Shown here in pieces: positions 1 through 12,299 of a stretch of 64,000 nt of DNA (the stretch's first letter is position 1; every line of letters begins with the position of its first letter). The translations under genes and the position numbers were made by a program. The notes beneath the pieces were generated by a model. That model worked only from the letters and a program-made list of their open reading frames with translations. It did no database searches and was not told where the DNA came from. The DNA comes from Oxyruncus cristatus (lineage: Eukaryota; Chordata; Aves; Passeriformes; Cotingidae), in NCBI GenBank assembly GCA_013399855.1, contig VXAY01002113.1:1447789-1511788 (forward strand), in the 5' to 3' direction.

Positions 1-3000
1 TTGCCAGGCAATGGAGAGATTTTTGGTTTTTTCCATACAATGTATGTGGCAAAGGCTGTGTTCTTAGTGCTGCAGAGCAGACCCCCAGCAAGCTTTTGTC
101 AGCAGTTACCGGATCTCAAACACTGAAAGCTTTTTCAGTCACGAGGACTGAGTTTTGTGCTTTTCTCACTCAGTTTTTCACCGTGTATTGGTGTGAAATT
201 GGAAGAGGGAGCATGAAACAGTAAGAGAATCCCACGTAGGGGAAAAGCAAGAGTGTCAAACTGTCTTTCAGTCAAAAATATTACACCAATGAACTAGACA
301 ACGAAGAAATGGATGGTGGCACTGAATAGTGACATTAAAGAACCCACTGAAAGCGTAAATCTGAAATATTGGGTCTCTGACGCCCATGTTATGCATTGTT
401 CTTTCAGCCACCGATTCAAATGAACCTTGTAAATTGAAATGTTCATTTAGAATAGGGTGTTCATAAAAGCCTTTGAGAGTTTCACAGTTTGGGCTATAAT
501 TACTTTTTTAGCACAATTTCTTGGATACAGTGACTACCTCTTGAACAAGGAGTGATTATCCACAGTTCTACTGGTTTCATTACAAGCTCATTGGGGAAGG
601 CCTTATGCTGTACAGTGTCAATGGAACATGGACTAATAAATAAAAATGGGATGATTGATTAAAAGCCAACAAGAGCCTAAGTACTCCAGATGATTCATGG
701 TGCTGAAAATCTCATGATCTGTAGACAAAAGAGATAAAGGAATGCAGGATGAAAAAGGCAGTCCATGGCAGAGAAGGAAAAGAACCCAGAAGCGGGGGGC
801 TTAATCACTAATCTCATGATCAGAAACTGTGACATTATTATTAATAAAAAATAACTGGAGAGTTTGCTGTCACATGGACAAACCAGAGCTGACTGTAGGT
901 CCCTGCCTAAACAAGTAATTGCATCTGTACATGAGCTAAAGCAATAAAATCAGTAAGGATTAAACAGGTCAATTTAAAGAACAAATCTTAATCTTGATGC
1001 AAATCACATGTTAAATGACTGCTTTCTTATTCACTCTATTTTTTAGATACCTAATGCCAGAAACTTGCCTCATATCTCTTCATTTCCCTTGGTTCTAAAC
1101 TACAATAAAATGCCAATAAATCAAGGCAAAGATGGACTGAGAACAATTCCTGTAGGGAGCCAACACGGTATTGATCTTTAGTAGCTTATCTATAGTGTTA
1201 TCCAAAGCAGAGATCTACTCATTTAGGAATGATTTCCTTGACCTCACTAGAGCATCTTAGTTCCCATTATTCATCTAGTTTCTCTGTGGAATTAATGGAG
1301 AGCACTAAATAGGTGTTTTTCTAGGTGGGATGATTCATGCTCTGGAGGTGTGAATAATTCTTCCTTGACTAAAGAGGGAGCTTAAACAATTTTAAAAGAT
1401 AATTTATTTTTACATCATTAAAAGTAAGGGAAATTAATTTTACTGTTAATGATTGACTTCAATGCAGTCAAAAATAGGTTACCATCAGAACAGAACATGA
1501 GAGAGAGGCTTCAGTCAGGTCAGACCCAATGGCAGGATAATTTCATTAACCTTTGTGACAGCAAAACCCTTCTTTTGCCCTGAGTTAACATTGTGGTCCT
1601 GCCCTTTAAAAATGTCCAGAAGTCCACATCTTGACAGAGATCATGAGACAGGTTGATTGCCAAAAGCTGTCCTGCACTGTAGAAAGATTTGCTCACACAA
1701 TAAAAATGGAAATGGGAAGCTACTTTATGCCTTTTTACCACTCAAAGCTATTGGGATGTGTTATAAGCTCTGACCTGCACTTACAATTACAGTTACCATC
1801 ACTCCTTGGGAATGGGACCTGAAGTTATAAATACATCCACTTCCACGAGATATTAGAAATTACTTCAAAGAATTCACTTTTCAGAAAGAAATTACGTACT
1901 AATTGAAGTCTAAAAATTTAAAACAAGTCCAGAGATAAGTCTGCTCTGAGCAGACATTCATGCAGGTGAGTGCAAACCTCTAACATGAATGCAGAGACAG
2001 TGGGAGAAGAGTTTCTTCAGCCCCAATATATCAAGCAGAAGGTCTTGTGCTCAAGTGTTGATCTCAAGTCTCCTCCTAGTGAGCACAAGGAGAAGACCAA
2101 TAGCTTAAAAAGGTGGGGAAAGGGAAGAATAGTTCATCCAAATACTGAAATGATTTGTAAAATAATTGTCTAAATACCTCGATTTATTCAATTTTATTAC
2201 ATTAAAAGAGCCTCCACCAGCAGGCTGAGGTTCTCAATTAGACTTAACTTTAATGTGGAAAGTGAGAATCTTTCATGTGCCTTTACAGGCATTAGGATAC
2301 AACGTCCAAGTTTCCAAGGAGAGTGCAAAAGTGCCATTCTTCAATTTCCAGGCTAATTTCCCAAAGCAAACTTTCGAAGGGCATAAAATATTTGAGCTGT
2401 GTTACCCTTACAGCTTTACGTGGAATCCTTTAAAATTGTAAAGGAATCATTTCTACCAAATGAAAGGTTTTATGAGAAAATTCCCCTTTACAATAAGGGG
2501 TTTTTTTTATACATATTAGAACGGTACAACCTAGACACTCTATTAAATTATTTGATGTGATTTAAAATACGTGTAATGCTGTTTTCATCTGAATTCCATG
2601 GAAATTTTCTGCAAAAGCATAGCTGCAAGACAGGAGAGGACGAAAGAACAAAATTTCTATCTCCTTGCTTTTGGCTTACCAGCCTCCAACTGGAACAGGC
2701 AGCATTTGCAAATATATCTGGGCTCATTTATTTTCTCCAAATTTTTTCAATGTATTTGTAATATTTCATTTTCACTTGTGCAACAAAGAAAAGGAACCCA
2801 TAAAAAGATGATAGGAGAGAATTCTATGCAAGTCTTTGAAGTAATACCGATAATATATTCCCGAGAAACTGAATTCCCATTTGCATAATTAAATTGGCCA
2901 GAACTATCTGACTGTCCAGCTTGCTGGAGTTCAGCTTCCCTGAAATGCAGCATCCACACCCACGAGACTCTGCTCGGTTACACAGGTGAATTGCTGGAAG

Positions 3001-5700
3001 AATTCAAGGTACAGCGTGCAGGATTCAACACCACACATTAGTGGGAGGTTTAATACAAATTATACACTGTGCAGCAGCGATATTCTAATATTTTGGGTAA
3101 ATAACATACAACTGCTGAGGACATATTGAATTGCAACGCTGCAAAATTGAGGTTAACAGAGTCGAGGCTGGGGTTTTTTTCCAAATCAAGTGAGGAATAG
3201 ACAGAAGGATGCGCTGACAGGACTTTGTTAAAAAGCTGGCTACAACTTGTCCATGCAAACTGTTGCTCCTACATTTTAGTACTCACATAACATGCAAAAC
3301 TTACTCCTGTAACTGCTGATTTCCACATAACTAGCTTTTGGGGGACTTGAGTCTGATTGTAGAGAAGGAAACTTCTGCCAATCTCTCCACCCCTAAATTT
3401 GTGTAGGGAAGAAGAATGGTGCAATGGAATGATGCCTTCCCAAACCTGCAGCCAGAGCTCAGCCATGGAAGCCATGCTGAGTGCAGGAAGGGAAAGGTGT
3501 CAAGGGACAAGTTGCCTTCCTTCCTGAGATGCTCAAATATTTCTGTGTGTAGAGCAAAGCCAAGGCTTTGCCATATCAGCATTAGCAGCTGGTGTCTAGC
3601 CAGCTCATTTTCAGTTCCCTTCAGTTAGTTAGTTATGCATAAAGCTTTCCTAATTGTTAGTCAATACAGGGGAAAAAAAAAAGCCCCTGCTCCTAGAAAA
3701 CATGACTGTGGCTGGCTGAGTCCTCTGGGACACTGAAGTGCTTCCTGAAAGACCCAGAGCACACTGAACTTCCCTGAAGGTACCAGTGCCTGCAGTGGTG
3801 GTCTGGAGCTCTCAGTAATTGTGTTAGTCAGAAAATCTCATCACTGGGGAGTGAACATGAGACTTCAATACAAATTAGGGTTCCTGTGGAATGATACTTT
3901 GCTTTTAAGTTCAAGAAACAAACACGGAGCTTAATGCTGAAAACCTCTGATAAAACAAAACAAAATAAACCCCCCAAAAATATCGGAACCCCACCCTGTA
4001 TTTGCAGCAACTCACACGGTGGCAGGAATCTGGCAGATGTGCTCTGCTTGACCAAAATCAAAAGGTGACCCATTTTGCCTGAATATCCTTTTAACATTGA
4101 ATCCATCTATCAAAGACAATTTTCTGTGAATAATAAAGGATGATGAACCACCTAAAGAAAAGTCGGACCATCTGTCTGCCTCCTTAGTCATTAACATTCA
4201 CCTTCAGTATCTGCTTGGCTTGTTTTATAACTACTTGAGTGACAGAAGAATTAGTTCATTCTCATGGTTTGGTTTTTTGGTTTGTTTTTTTTTTCTTTCC
4301 TGTAGACTTCATTTTTTTCTACCCTCTATGCACACATTTGTTAAACAGAAGGTGGGGGTGGAATATGTGAAGTCTAAACTAATTTGAGAAACCAGCATTG
4401 CTTCTGCTTGCAGATGTCATGGTGTTTGCATTTTACATATTCATTGAAATCATTCTCCTTTTCTGGGGTAATGAAAATGCATTTTTAGGCTGCTTTTAAG
4501 TCCCAGGTAGACCCTGAAGTTGTAACCATTTTCAGGTTTTCCCTAGGGCTGAGGGACTCCTCCTCCAAATGTCTCTATGCATTGATGGCTGTGCATGTGC
4601 CTGATTTCGGGCAGAACACTTTTGTGTTCTGATGTTACAAATTTTAAAAAACGTGTAAGATGTTATGAAAAATGTCTGTTTTTCATACATCAACAATGAC
4701 CCCCACAGAGCTTCAAGAACTCACCATGTACTGTCCAACGTGATAAAACAGAGCAAAATAAAGGGAGTCAAGAATTCTCACCAGAATTTGCAAGATCTAA
4801 CCTGGAGATTGGAATGTTACCATGTATAAGGGATTCACCACTTTATAAATTTACAATTAAAAAAAACCCCAAGACAAAACAAACAAAACAAAACAAAAAT
4901 CTTAAAAAAAACCAACCAACCAAACAAAAAAAAACCCACAAAAGAAAACAGAAAAAAACCCCTTAAGTTCTGCTCAACTTTTAAGATTAATTTTGTGCCT
5001 CAAAGACTTTAAAATAACAAACTCAGCAGAATTTTGTGGGACAATAAGGATTGAAAAAGATGAATGGTGACTAGAAATGGGTTCTTAGTACTCAGGTGCT
5101 TTCAATATTTTTTGCACAAGTTCCAAACTAAAATATTTCCTTGAAGTTCCAGCTGCTAACCTTTCACGTGTGCATCCAGTGCAAAATGAAGTATGGACAG
5201 GAAATATACTCAAAAAAGCAACCTTAAATAGATTTTCAATTAAAGGCATAATGAAAGTGGTAAATAATTACAGGGGAGTTTGAAGTCCACTGAATTCAAC
5301 AGCTGAGCTTTGAGAAGTTACTCTGCAGTGACATAGCCAAGATGTTTCCATACCTTCTTCCAATTAATTCTTGTCTTCCATTTGCTGTAAGTTTAGAAAT
5401 TTTTCACTCTTATATTAAGTGATATTTCTAAGCCCAGTTTGTGAGATAAAACTCTTCAAAGAATTCTCTTCCTCTAGAAATGAGATTATTTGGAGCTTAG
5501 AGTAAGGATTCTGGCAGAAGGATGATTCAACATGAAAATGTAGAAGTTCTTTTTCGAGTGGGGTTCCACTGTCTGTCCACAACTTATTAAAAGCTTTTGT
5601 ATTGAAATTTAGGATTCCTGAAATTAAGTTCTTCTATTAGCTTGTTGTGCAAATTAAAGAATGAGCTAATTAGTTGAAAATTCCCACAAGACACCAGCTT
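1..5700. other. Gene-free AT-rich DNA
   Basis: No gene is recognised here. Open frames are under 100 codons, lie on both strands and show no domain. The sequence is intron-like, with runs of A or T and scattered AATAAA motifs that have no gene attached. Visible local structure: an octamer-type motif (ATTTGCAT) followed directly by AATTAAAT at 2879-2894, a T-rich stretch at about 4267-4300, and a long A/C-only stretch at about 4855-4962 listed separately. Nothing else stands out. Confidence 0.7.
4855..4962. repeat. A/C-only low-complexity tract
   Basis: About 100 bases made almost entirely of A and C, including AAAAC and CCAA-type units, with very few G or T. It is a strand-asymmetric simple repeat, not coding. 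Similar tracts occur at about 9048-9106 (same strand sense), and G/T-only counterparts occur at about 30275-30400, 35285-35328 and 50386-50423. They may be decayed retroposon tails or slippage products; the sequence does not decide which. Confidence 0.75.
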
Positions 5701-5750
5701 GTAGCCACCAATTCTTTTTTTCCTTGTAGTCACCAATTCTTTTTTTCCTT
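5701..5750. repeat. 25-bp tandem duplication, two copies
   Basis: Two adjacent 25-base units (5701-5725 and 5726-5750) differ at one position, GTAGC versus GTAGT at the fifth base. Each unit ends in a run of seven T followed by CCTT. The near identity suggests a recent local duplication, perhaps from replication slippage at the T run. No function is implied. Confidence 0.9.
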
Positions 5751-5818
5751 CAACTGATCTAAAACTCTGCTGTGGAGAAGCTGCTCAAATGGACTCACAG
5801 TGGCTCCAAAAACTGCTT

Positions 5819-5960
5819 CCATCTCTTCAGGGGGGGGGGGGGGGAGGGGAAAAGAAGGGGGAAATGGCAGGAAAATGAAGAAAAAAAAGGAGGGAAAATG
5901 NCTGCGTCGCCGCCGTGGGGAGGGGGGGGGGGGGGGGAAAGCGGAAAAGAGATGGAATTT
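5819..5960. repeat. Twin G-run low-complexity block with one ambiguous base
   Basis: Two long uninterrupted G runs, at about 5830-5844 and 5922-5937, flank a purine-rich stretch. A single N lies at 5901, beside a short CG-rich patch (GCGTCGCCGCCG). G runs of this length can form G-quadruplexes and are hard to sequence, so run lengths and the N are likely unreliable. On the minus strand the block reads as polyproline in an otherwise unremarkable open frame, which should not be taken as a protein. Confidence 0.85.
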
Positions 5961-8900
5961 GAGGCTCAGACAAACAAGGAGATGACACAACACCAGCCAA
6001 CCAGGCCCTGTCAGCTGATAAGATGCTCTTAACCCACAGCAGGTAAAGGGTGTCACTTGGGGCTCAGATTTAGTCTGGTGTGCACAAACCAGTTCAGACA
6101 AACTTTCCTGACTTAAGTCAGAGTTTAAGAGCTCATCTGGCTGGAATTTGGGAGGGCTGGGGGGGATGGTGTCTGTGTGTTTTCTATCAAATTTTATCTT
6201 GCTTAGTGACAGCCAAATCCCAAAAAACACGCTCAGCAATATGCTGGTGGGAAAACTATTGAGAAATATCTCAATATTCATTTTTAACATGCAGGTGGAG
6301 TTGCTTTTATCTGTATCAGAATGAAGAAATTCATCACAGAGAAAACAGGTATTGGTATAAACTCTCATTGGAGATTCACTTAAAAAGTACAAATAATAGA
6401 AGTGGATAAGTAAAGAATCAATAAAATTAAACACTTTTGCAATTGCTGACAGCAAGAAAAATTACCCTGTCAGTGAGAAAAGAACTGATCCAGACTCTGA
6501 TGATTTTAGTACAACTCTACAGTGCAGCTACTCACATGGCTCAGCTTGCCTTTCCTTATCAAATAGTGGAAAGCAGGCAAATTAAATCAAGTAGTCAGAA
6601 ATCAATGAAATCAAATAATTGAGCCATCATATTCTTTACCGGCAATTATTAATTATGTGTCATTTATCTGGGTTAAAGTGAGAAATTTGCTACAGAAGGA
6701 AAGAAAGCAGCTTTTTCCCCCTTTCAAAAATGCCCCTTGCTTGTACCTTCGAAGTCTTCTGCATTCAAGGCACTGGGCTTAGCAGATGTAAGGAGAATTT
6801 ATGCCATTATTGCAGAAACTGTGAGGGCAGAGCCATGGAAGGAAGCCAGGATGTCCAACCACTGCTCTGGAAGTCACCAGAGGCCCGTGGGTCCTGCTTG
6901 AAGAAGATACAGCCCATCCCCAAGCAGTCCTGCTCAGGGAGGAAGGCAGAGCTAAGATGTATTTTGGGTTGGTCTGGTTTGCCCCTTTCCAAATCCTTCC
7001 TGTCCCCCCCTCTCTGCTCACGGTGATGTTCGGGATGACACCCGTCCTTCAGGACGCTGCAATGAGAACAGAATCATCCACTTGTGTTACCCCACCAACA
7101 CATGGTGCTAAATGTTTTATGTGTTCTGTTGCAATTAGAGGCGGGAATGTCAAGCCTACAAACATTCCATTAGCAGGGCTGGGTCTAAAGTGAAGGATCG
7201 CACGCACAGCCTTTGAGGAATCAGGGGCTGACACACTATTCCCTCAGTCTGTGCCTTCAGATGAAAAATGCATTTTTCAGAACCTCAGAAAGTATTTGAT
7301 TTTTTTTTCCTCAAACTCCTTCAGCTGAAGAATCATTAAACACGTATAAAAATAAAACGCTGCATTTTTTTTTTTTAAAAATGTGTTTTCACATGAATTT
7401 TAAAATGGACCTAAATGAATAAATAAACCCCAAGCAAAAATACTAGATTTCGTAACTAAACATTTGATACGAAGTAAGGGTGGGCTATAATATTCCAACA
7501 GGAAAATACAAAGAAAAAATTACCAGGAATTGTTTTTCTGCCAAGTTTATTTCCTTTAAAAGAAGGTACTGAACTTAAACCAAAGCAGCGATTCGCACAG
7601 TATTATTGGAAACCTTTTGTTGGTATTTCCTTCTTGGTTTAAAAAGAATCAACCTTTATGACAAGTGCCAGGCAAGAAGTCCCAAGTATATGAAAGTTTA
7701 AAAGGAATTGATAATCTAGCTGAGATCTCTTTTTTCTGTTTGATACCTATATCCACCGTGCTCTTTATAGCTAATTTTTTTGAGTGGCTGTAGAATAGAT
7801 TCATATGGATTCAGAGACAATTATCAAATATTTCAAATGCACCTCTTCAGAGCTCTCTGTTCTCTATTTTAACATCATTTTTTCAAGTGAAAAGGTTTTG
7901 CTGAATTCTCCTCTACTTAGAAGCTTGGTAGAAACGAGAGGCAAGAGAAGAGAGGCAACGAAACACAACCCAGATGTGGCCATTTCTCTGCAACTCTTCC
8001 CTGTTCCATGCTCAGCCAACATCAGCTTTGTCTTGGTCCACAGCTGTTTAACAGCTTGCAGGTGTTAAGGCTGACAGGCAGAATGCTTGGGCTTCTCTGC
8101 AGAGCTCATTGAATATATACTCATGGAAAAAAAAGGGGGATTATAATTTACTCAGCTATGCTTCAGTCAATGCAGAGGATCTACTGCAGAATCACCTTGG
8201 ACCGACACCCTGCAGCAGGAACGGCATCACTAAGTGTAAGAAGAATGCATTTACTTCGATGCCTTTATGTCTCCTTGATTTTGCCTATAAAGATTCCACT
8301 AAAAATCCATGTTTTCCTTCCAATTTTGCACTCAATTTCATTGATCTCTGCTGTTTTTATGGGGTGAAAATCTGGCACAGTCAAACACCCCTACGGGTAA
8401 CCCTTAGAGCAGTTTTGCTTGCAGCACTTGGTTGCTTACAAATGCTGGGCTCTGGAATGTTCAGAGTTGGAAATGACACTTTTCAGAGAAAAAAGAACAA
8501 TTAAAAGACGGTGATCAAATACTGAAATCAGATTCAAATAGGAAAACTCTTATTAGAGACTATCCACAGGGAGCAGACTGTCAAATTGCAGCCTATATTG
8601 CGAGGATATGTTGCTCCAGGAGTCAATCTTGTTCCAGCTCATTTATACTGACACTCCCATTTATGCTCCCACACTCTTGACAACTGACAATAGTCACACA
8701 GGTGTATAATGACTTATCAACTGAATTATAAAATAATTTTTTAAAAAAGCAGATATTACAGTGCTAAATATTGATCATTGAGTGTAATAGTGTTCCCTTA
8801 TTCTCTTTTAAATTCAGCCTTGCAACAGAAGTCAACACTATCTAACAACGATAAGGCAAATCACTGTTATGCCTTAATTTTCAATATTTTTGTCACCCTT

Positions 8901-11900
8901 TTATAGCAAATCTTCTTATACAGGTAGGATTTGGTCCTGTTTTGGACTCGGAACCATCCTGGGTTCAGCTGCCACTATCATGGAGCCACAGACTTTGGCT
9001 GAATTTCTGACAAAAGCAAAATTACTGGGAAATTACGGGTTTACCTTAAAAAAAACAACAACCACAAACTAAAAAAAACCCCTCTACAAACAAACAACAA
9101 ACCACCTTCCTTTGTTCTCTGTCCTCTCTCATTTTTTTTTTTTTTTACTGTGTGAAACAATACATTCTGTACTTAAGACCTGTGCATGTGTGGGCAGATG
9201 GGAAATGACTTTTCCTCGCACAGAGGCACATTTTTATTATTTTGCCTTCTTTCTCTGTTTTTCTCCCCGACGTTCACTTTTTTTCCCCCCACCCGTGAAT
9301 GACGGGAAAAGAATCAGAAAAACGATGAGTTTTCTCAGCATCTGTGTTAGTTTCCCCTCAACTCATGACTCACCCCGACTCTTCCCAGCCTTCTTTTCAC
9401 CCTGGAACTACCAAGCCACTCCCTTTATCACCTTCCCAATGCCAGTGGTCTCCAAAGAGCAGACACACAGGGAGGGAATCTGCTCTCAGTCACGCAACGT
9501 TAATGCAGAGCAAGCCTTTCCCATTTAGAGCAGGAAATCAAATTTCATATTCGTGTGGCTGAGAACAGAGTTTGGCCCTCTCTGCTGGAGAACGTATTCC
9601 AGGTTGCTTCTGCTGGAGGAGCTTGTCCTTAGAAGCCATTCTTTTAGGATCTGCAGGAAAATTAGATATTGTGCCTATAGTCTATATGCTGCCTGAATTT
9701 TTGAGCAGTACAGCTGAAAAATTTACAGTGCATTTTACTGATCTGCCCTGCATTTTTTTCCCCTTAAGATGAATGCATTTATAACTCTAAACCTATCACA
9801 GCATCTGCTATTAGACAGTCTTACATGTAAACTCTCTAACACATGGAAGGAAATATAAAGGAGGAATAAAAGCCCTTGACAATAGTGTACTTGATTCTCT
9901 GCAAATCCCTGTGGATGTATAGTACACAGTAAGTCAAAAATAATTAATAGGGTCGGCTCCAAGAGATGTCAGGTTCACTGAAGCGTTGGATGTTTCTTTG
10001 AAAGAGAAACAACGCTGACACATTTTTAAAACTTAGGGTGAGCTGAATGCTGTCTCTGGAGGTTGGCGCTTCCAGAGCACTTCTGTAACTTCTCCCCATC
10101 CCTCCCCATGTTTACTTTTAGTCATATTGGTGACATATGGTCACATTTCTTTTAAGGACGGGGAAATTTGAGGGTAGAATTGAGTGGAAAAAAATGGCTG
10201 CACATCTTACAACATTGTTTTGCAATTAATCCAGACATATAAATGTGATGGCCAGCCTCATTCTAATCTATTACTCCAGTTTTTGCACTGCAAAAAGAGC
10301 TTATTTCCATAAGGAAGATGAATTCACAATTCAAACCCAGATTTTAAACGCATGTCAAAAACAGGATTTGACAAAGTACTTAGTATTTGTCTACCTGAAC
10401 CCATCAAAATTAAATGCCAACAAGTTTCAAAGAAGGAAAGTCAATGCTTTTAACAAATCCCATTATGCAGGAAGCCATAATAGGCCCTTACATTTTGTCA
10501 CCCAACTCCACCTACATTTAGCTACTCTGCTTTTAAAGTAAATGCATTAACATTTGCTTTTCTGGGCACAAACAGCACCAATATTGGCATGCTGGAATTT
10601 CAGTCAATAAGAAAGGAATTTATCCTATGGAAACACAACATAACAGCCTGCCCTGCTCAAGAGTCTCTCCTTCCCAGCATGAAAAATGCTTCCCTTAGAA
10701 TATAAATTTACCCCAGCATCACACATAATAATTTCTTTTGTTAATCTGGAATTTAAAATAAACCCTGAGGCTCTGCTGAATTGTTTTTAGCAGTTACAGT
10801 GAGTGCTTCCAGCTGAAGTTATTCAAGGTTCTTTTGCAGTTGCAAGGCTCGGTTTACTGGCAAACACTGATTTTAACAAGCAAAGAGTAGCTTCAGTTCA
10901 TTGTTTTGAGAGTCACAGGCAGAGCTCTGCCTTCTTAGTGACACACTGGAGGCTGGGGAGGAAGACAGGAATCATTAGGAAGAGGACTGGCACTTCCAGC
11001 AGCAGCTCTCTCGTGGCTCTGACAAGTGACCTCTGCCAAGGCAGGTCATGGCTGTGAGAGAGGCCAGGCAGGAAGAAGAGAAGGAATGAGGCAAAAGAAA
11101 CCAGCAGACTAATGCAGTATAATTTAAAAGCTGACCCTGTACATTAAGGCTAATGAAACTAAACAACTGTAATCCTGAAAAGAAAATGAACACTATTGAG
11201 AACGGAGCTACAGTACTTGAAATCCAATTAACCGTTATATCTCCCTAAAGATTTGGATCACATTTTTCTTCCTTTCATTAACTGAAATTTGTTTTTTCTT
11301 TGATTAAACTTAATATTAAAAAACCCAAACAGACAGGGCGATAATCAAAGGTATGTATCATCTCAGGCCCACTCTGCATTATTAAAGTCGCTCGTTTCAA
11401 TCATTTGCAAGATATTTCACCAGCAATAGATTCACTTAGAAATAATCAGTCTGCCAATTAGCAACATTCTCCTCAAAACCACAACTTCCATAGGGCCCTA
11501 CTAAGGCTATTTCCGCCTTCTACTGTAGTTTGACCCATTTAACCCCAAGAACTCAACAACCTTGCAAGCACATCTGAATCCAAGCTTAGACTAAAGCAAG
11601 TAATATCTGAAATCTGAAGCTTGTTGCTGCTTGTGATCAGAAATGTGTCTGAGTTGGTGCAAAGCTGGAATTTATTGGCTCCTTTCTTAACAGAAAATTC
11701 CACATAGGACATGTAATGATCTGTAGTGAAATTTTGGTGATTCAACTTCATATCAAAATGATTGAGTACAAGTGTATTTTCAGCCCAGGAGCGCAAGAGA
11801 AATCTGGAAGCTAATTTTGTATAAGATCACAACCTCCAAATTAAATAATAGATGTAGCCTGCCTGCTGCATCATCAAATTTTAATTAGATTCTTTGCAGC

Positions 11901-12110
11901 TGTATGTCTTTGATCTCAGCTAAATAAATCATAGATGTGTTGCGGTTTTTTGGTTGGATTATGTGTCATGCTAAACTCACATATGAAACGGAATAATGTG
12001 TTTGTTACAAGAAGGGAAGGAGAAGGTAATTTCCCCTGAAACTTCACCTAGAGCACTAAACTACTTCAACACCTACCTTTATCCCCATATCTGTTTTCAA
12101 AATTAGGTAA
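5961..12110. other. Gene-free AT-rich DNA
   Basis: No recognisable gene. The longest open frames, about 8109-8504 (131 codons) and 9112-9528 (138 codons) on the + strand, have no identifiable domain. The second begins in a poly-T run and is rich in Phe and Ser. Their composition is what translated T-rich and C-rich DNA gives. An A/C-only tract lies at about 9048-9106. The rest is plain intron-like sequence. Confidence 0.65.
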
Positions 12111-12115
12111 AATCA

Positions 12116-12165
12116 ATTTTTTTTCTTTCTTTTTCTTTTTTTTTTTCCTGTTTTTCCAACAGCAG
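12116..12165 (+). other. Polypyrimidine tract with acceptor-like AG
   Basis: About 40 bases of nearly pure T/C end in CCAACAGCAG, which resembles a 3' splice site with AG at 12161-12162 or 12164-12165. A frame (AGT ACC ACA ...) stays open for about 44 codons and stops with TGA at 12294. No downstream donor of matching quality was identified and no protein family is recognised. Simple low-complexity sequence is the more likely explanation. Confidence 0.2.
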
Positions 12166-12299
12166 TACCACAGTCCAACAGCTGCACTGCTGTAACTTGT
12201 GGGGAGAAGACACGAGAGTGTCTCTTCAATCCAAGAGCCCTCATGAGCCGAAGTTTGGGATGCTTTTGCTGGTTGATGTTACCTGAAATGCATTTGTGC

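Noticed and set aside
5730..6455. 241-codon minus-strand open frame
   Set aside because: It does not begin with ATG, runs through an ambiguous base and long G runs of uncertain length, and its proline-rich part is homopolymer. No domain is seen in the rest.
8109..9528. Two + strand frames of 131 and 138 codons
   Set aside because: Composition follows T-rich and C-rich DNA. One starts in a poly-T run. No domain or convincing splice context.
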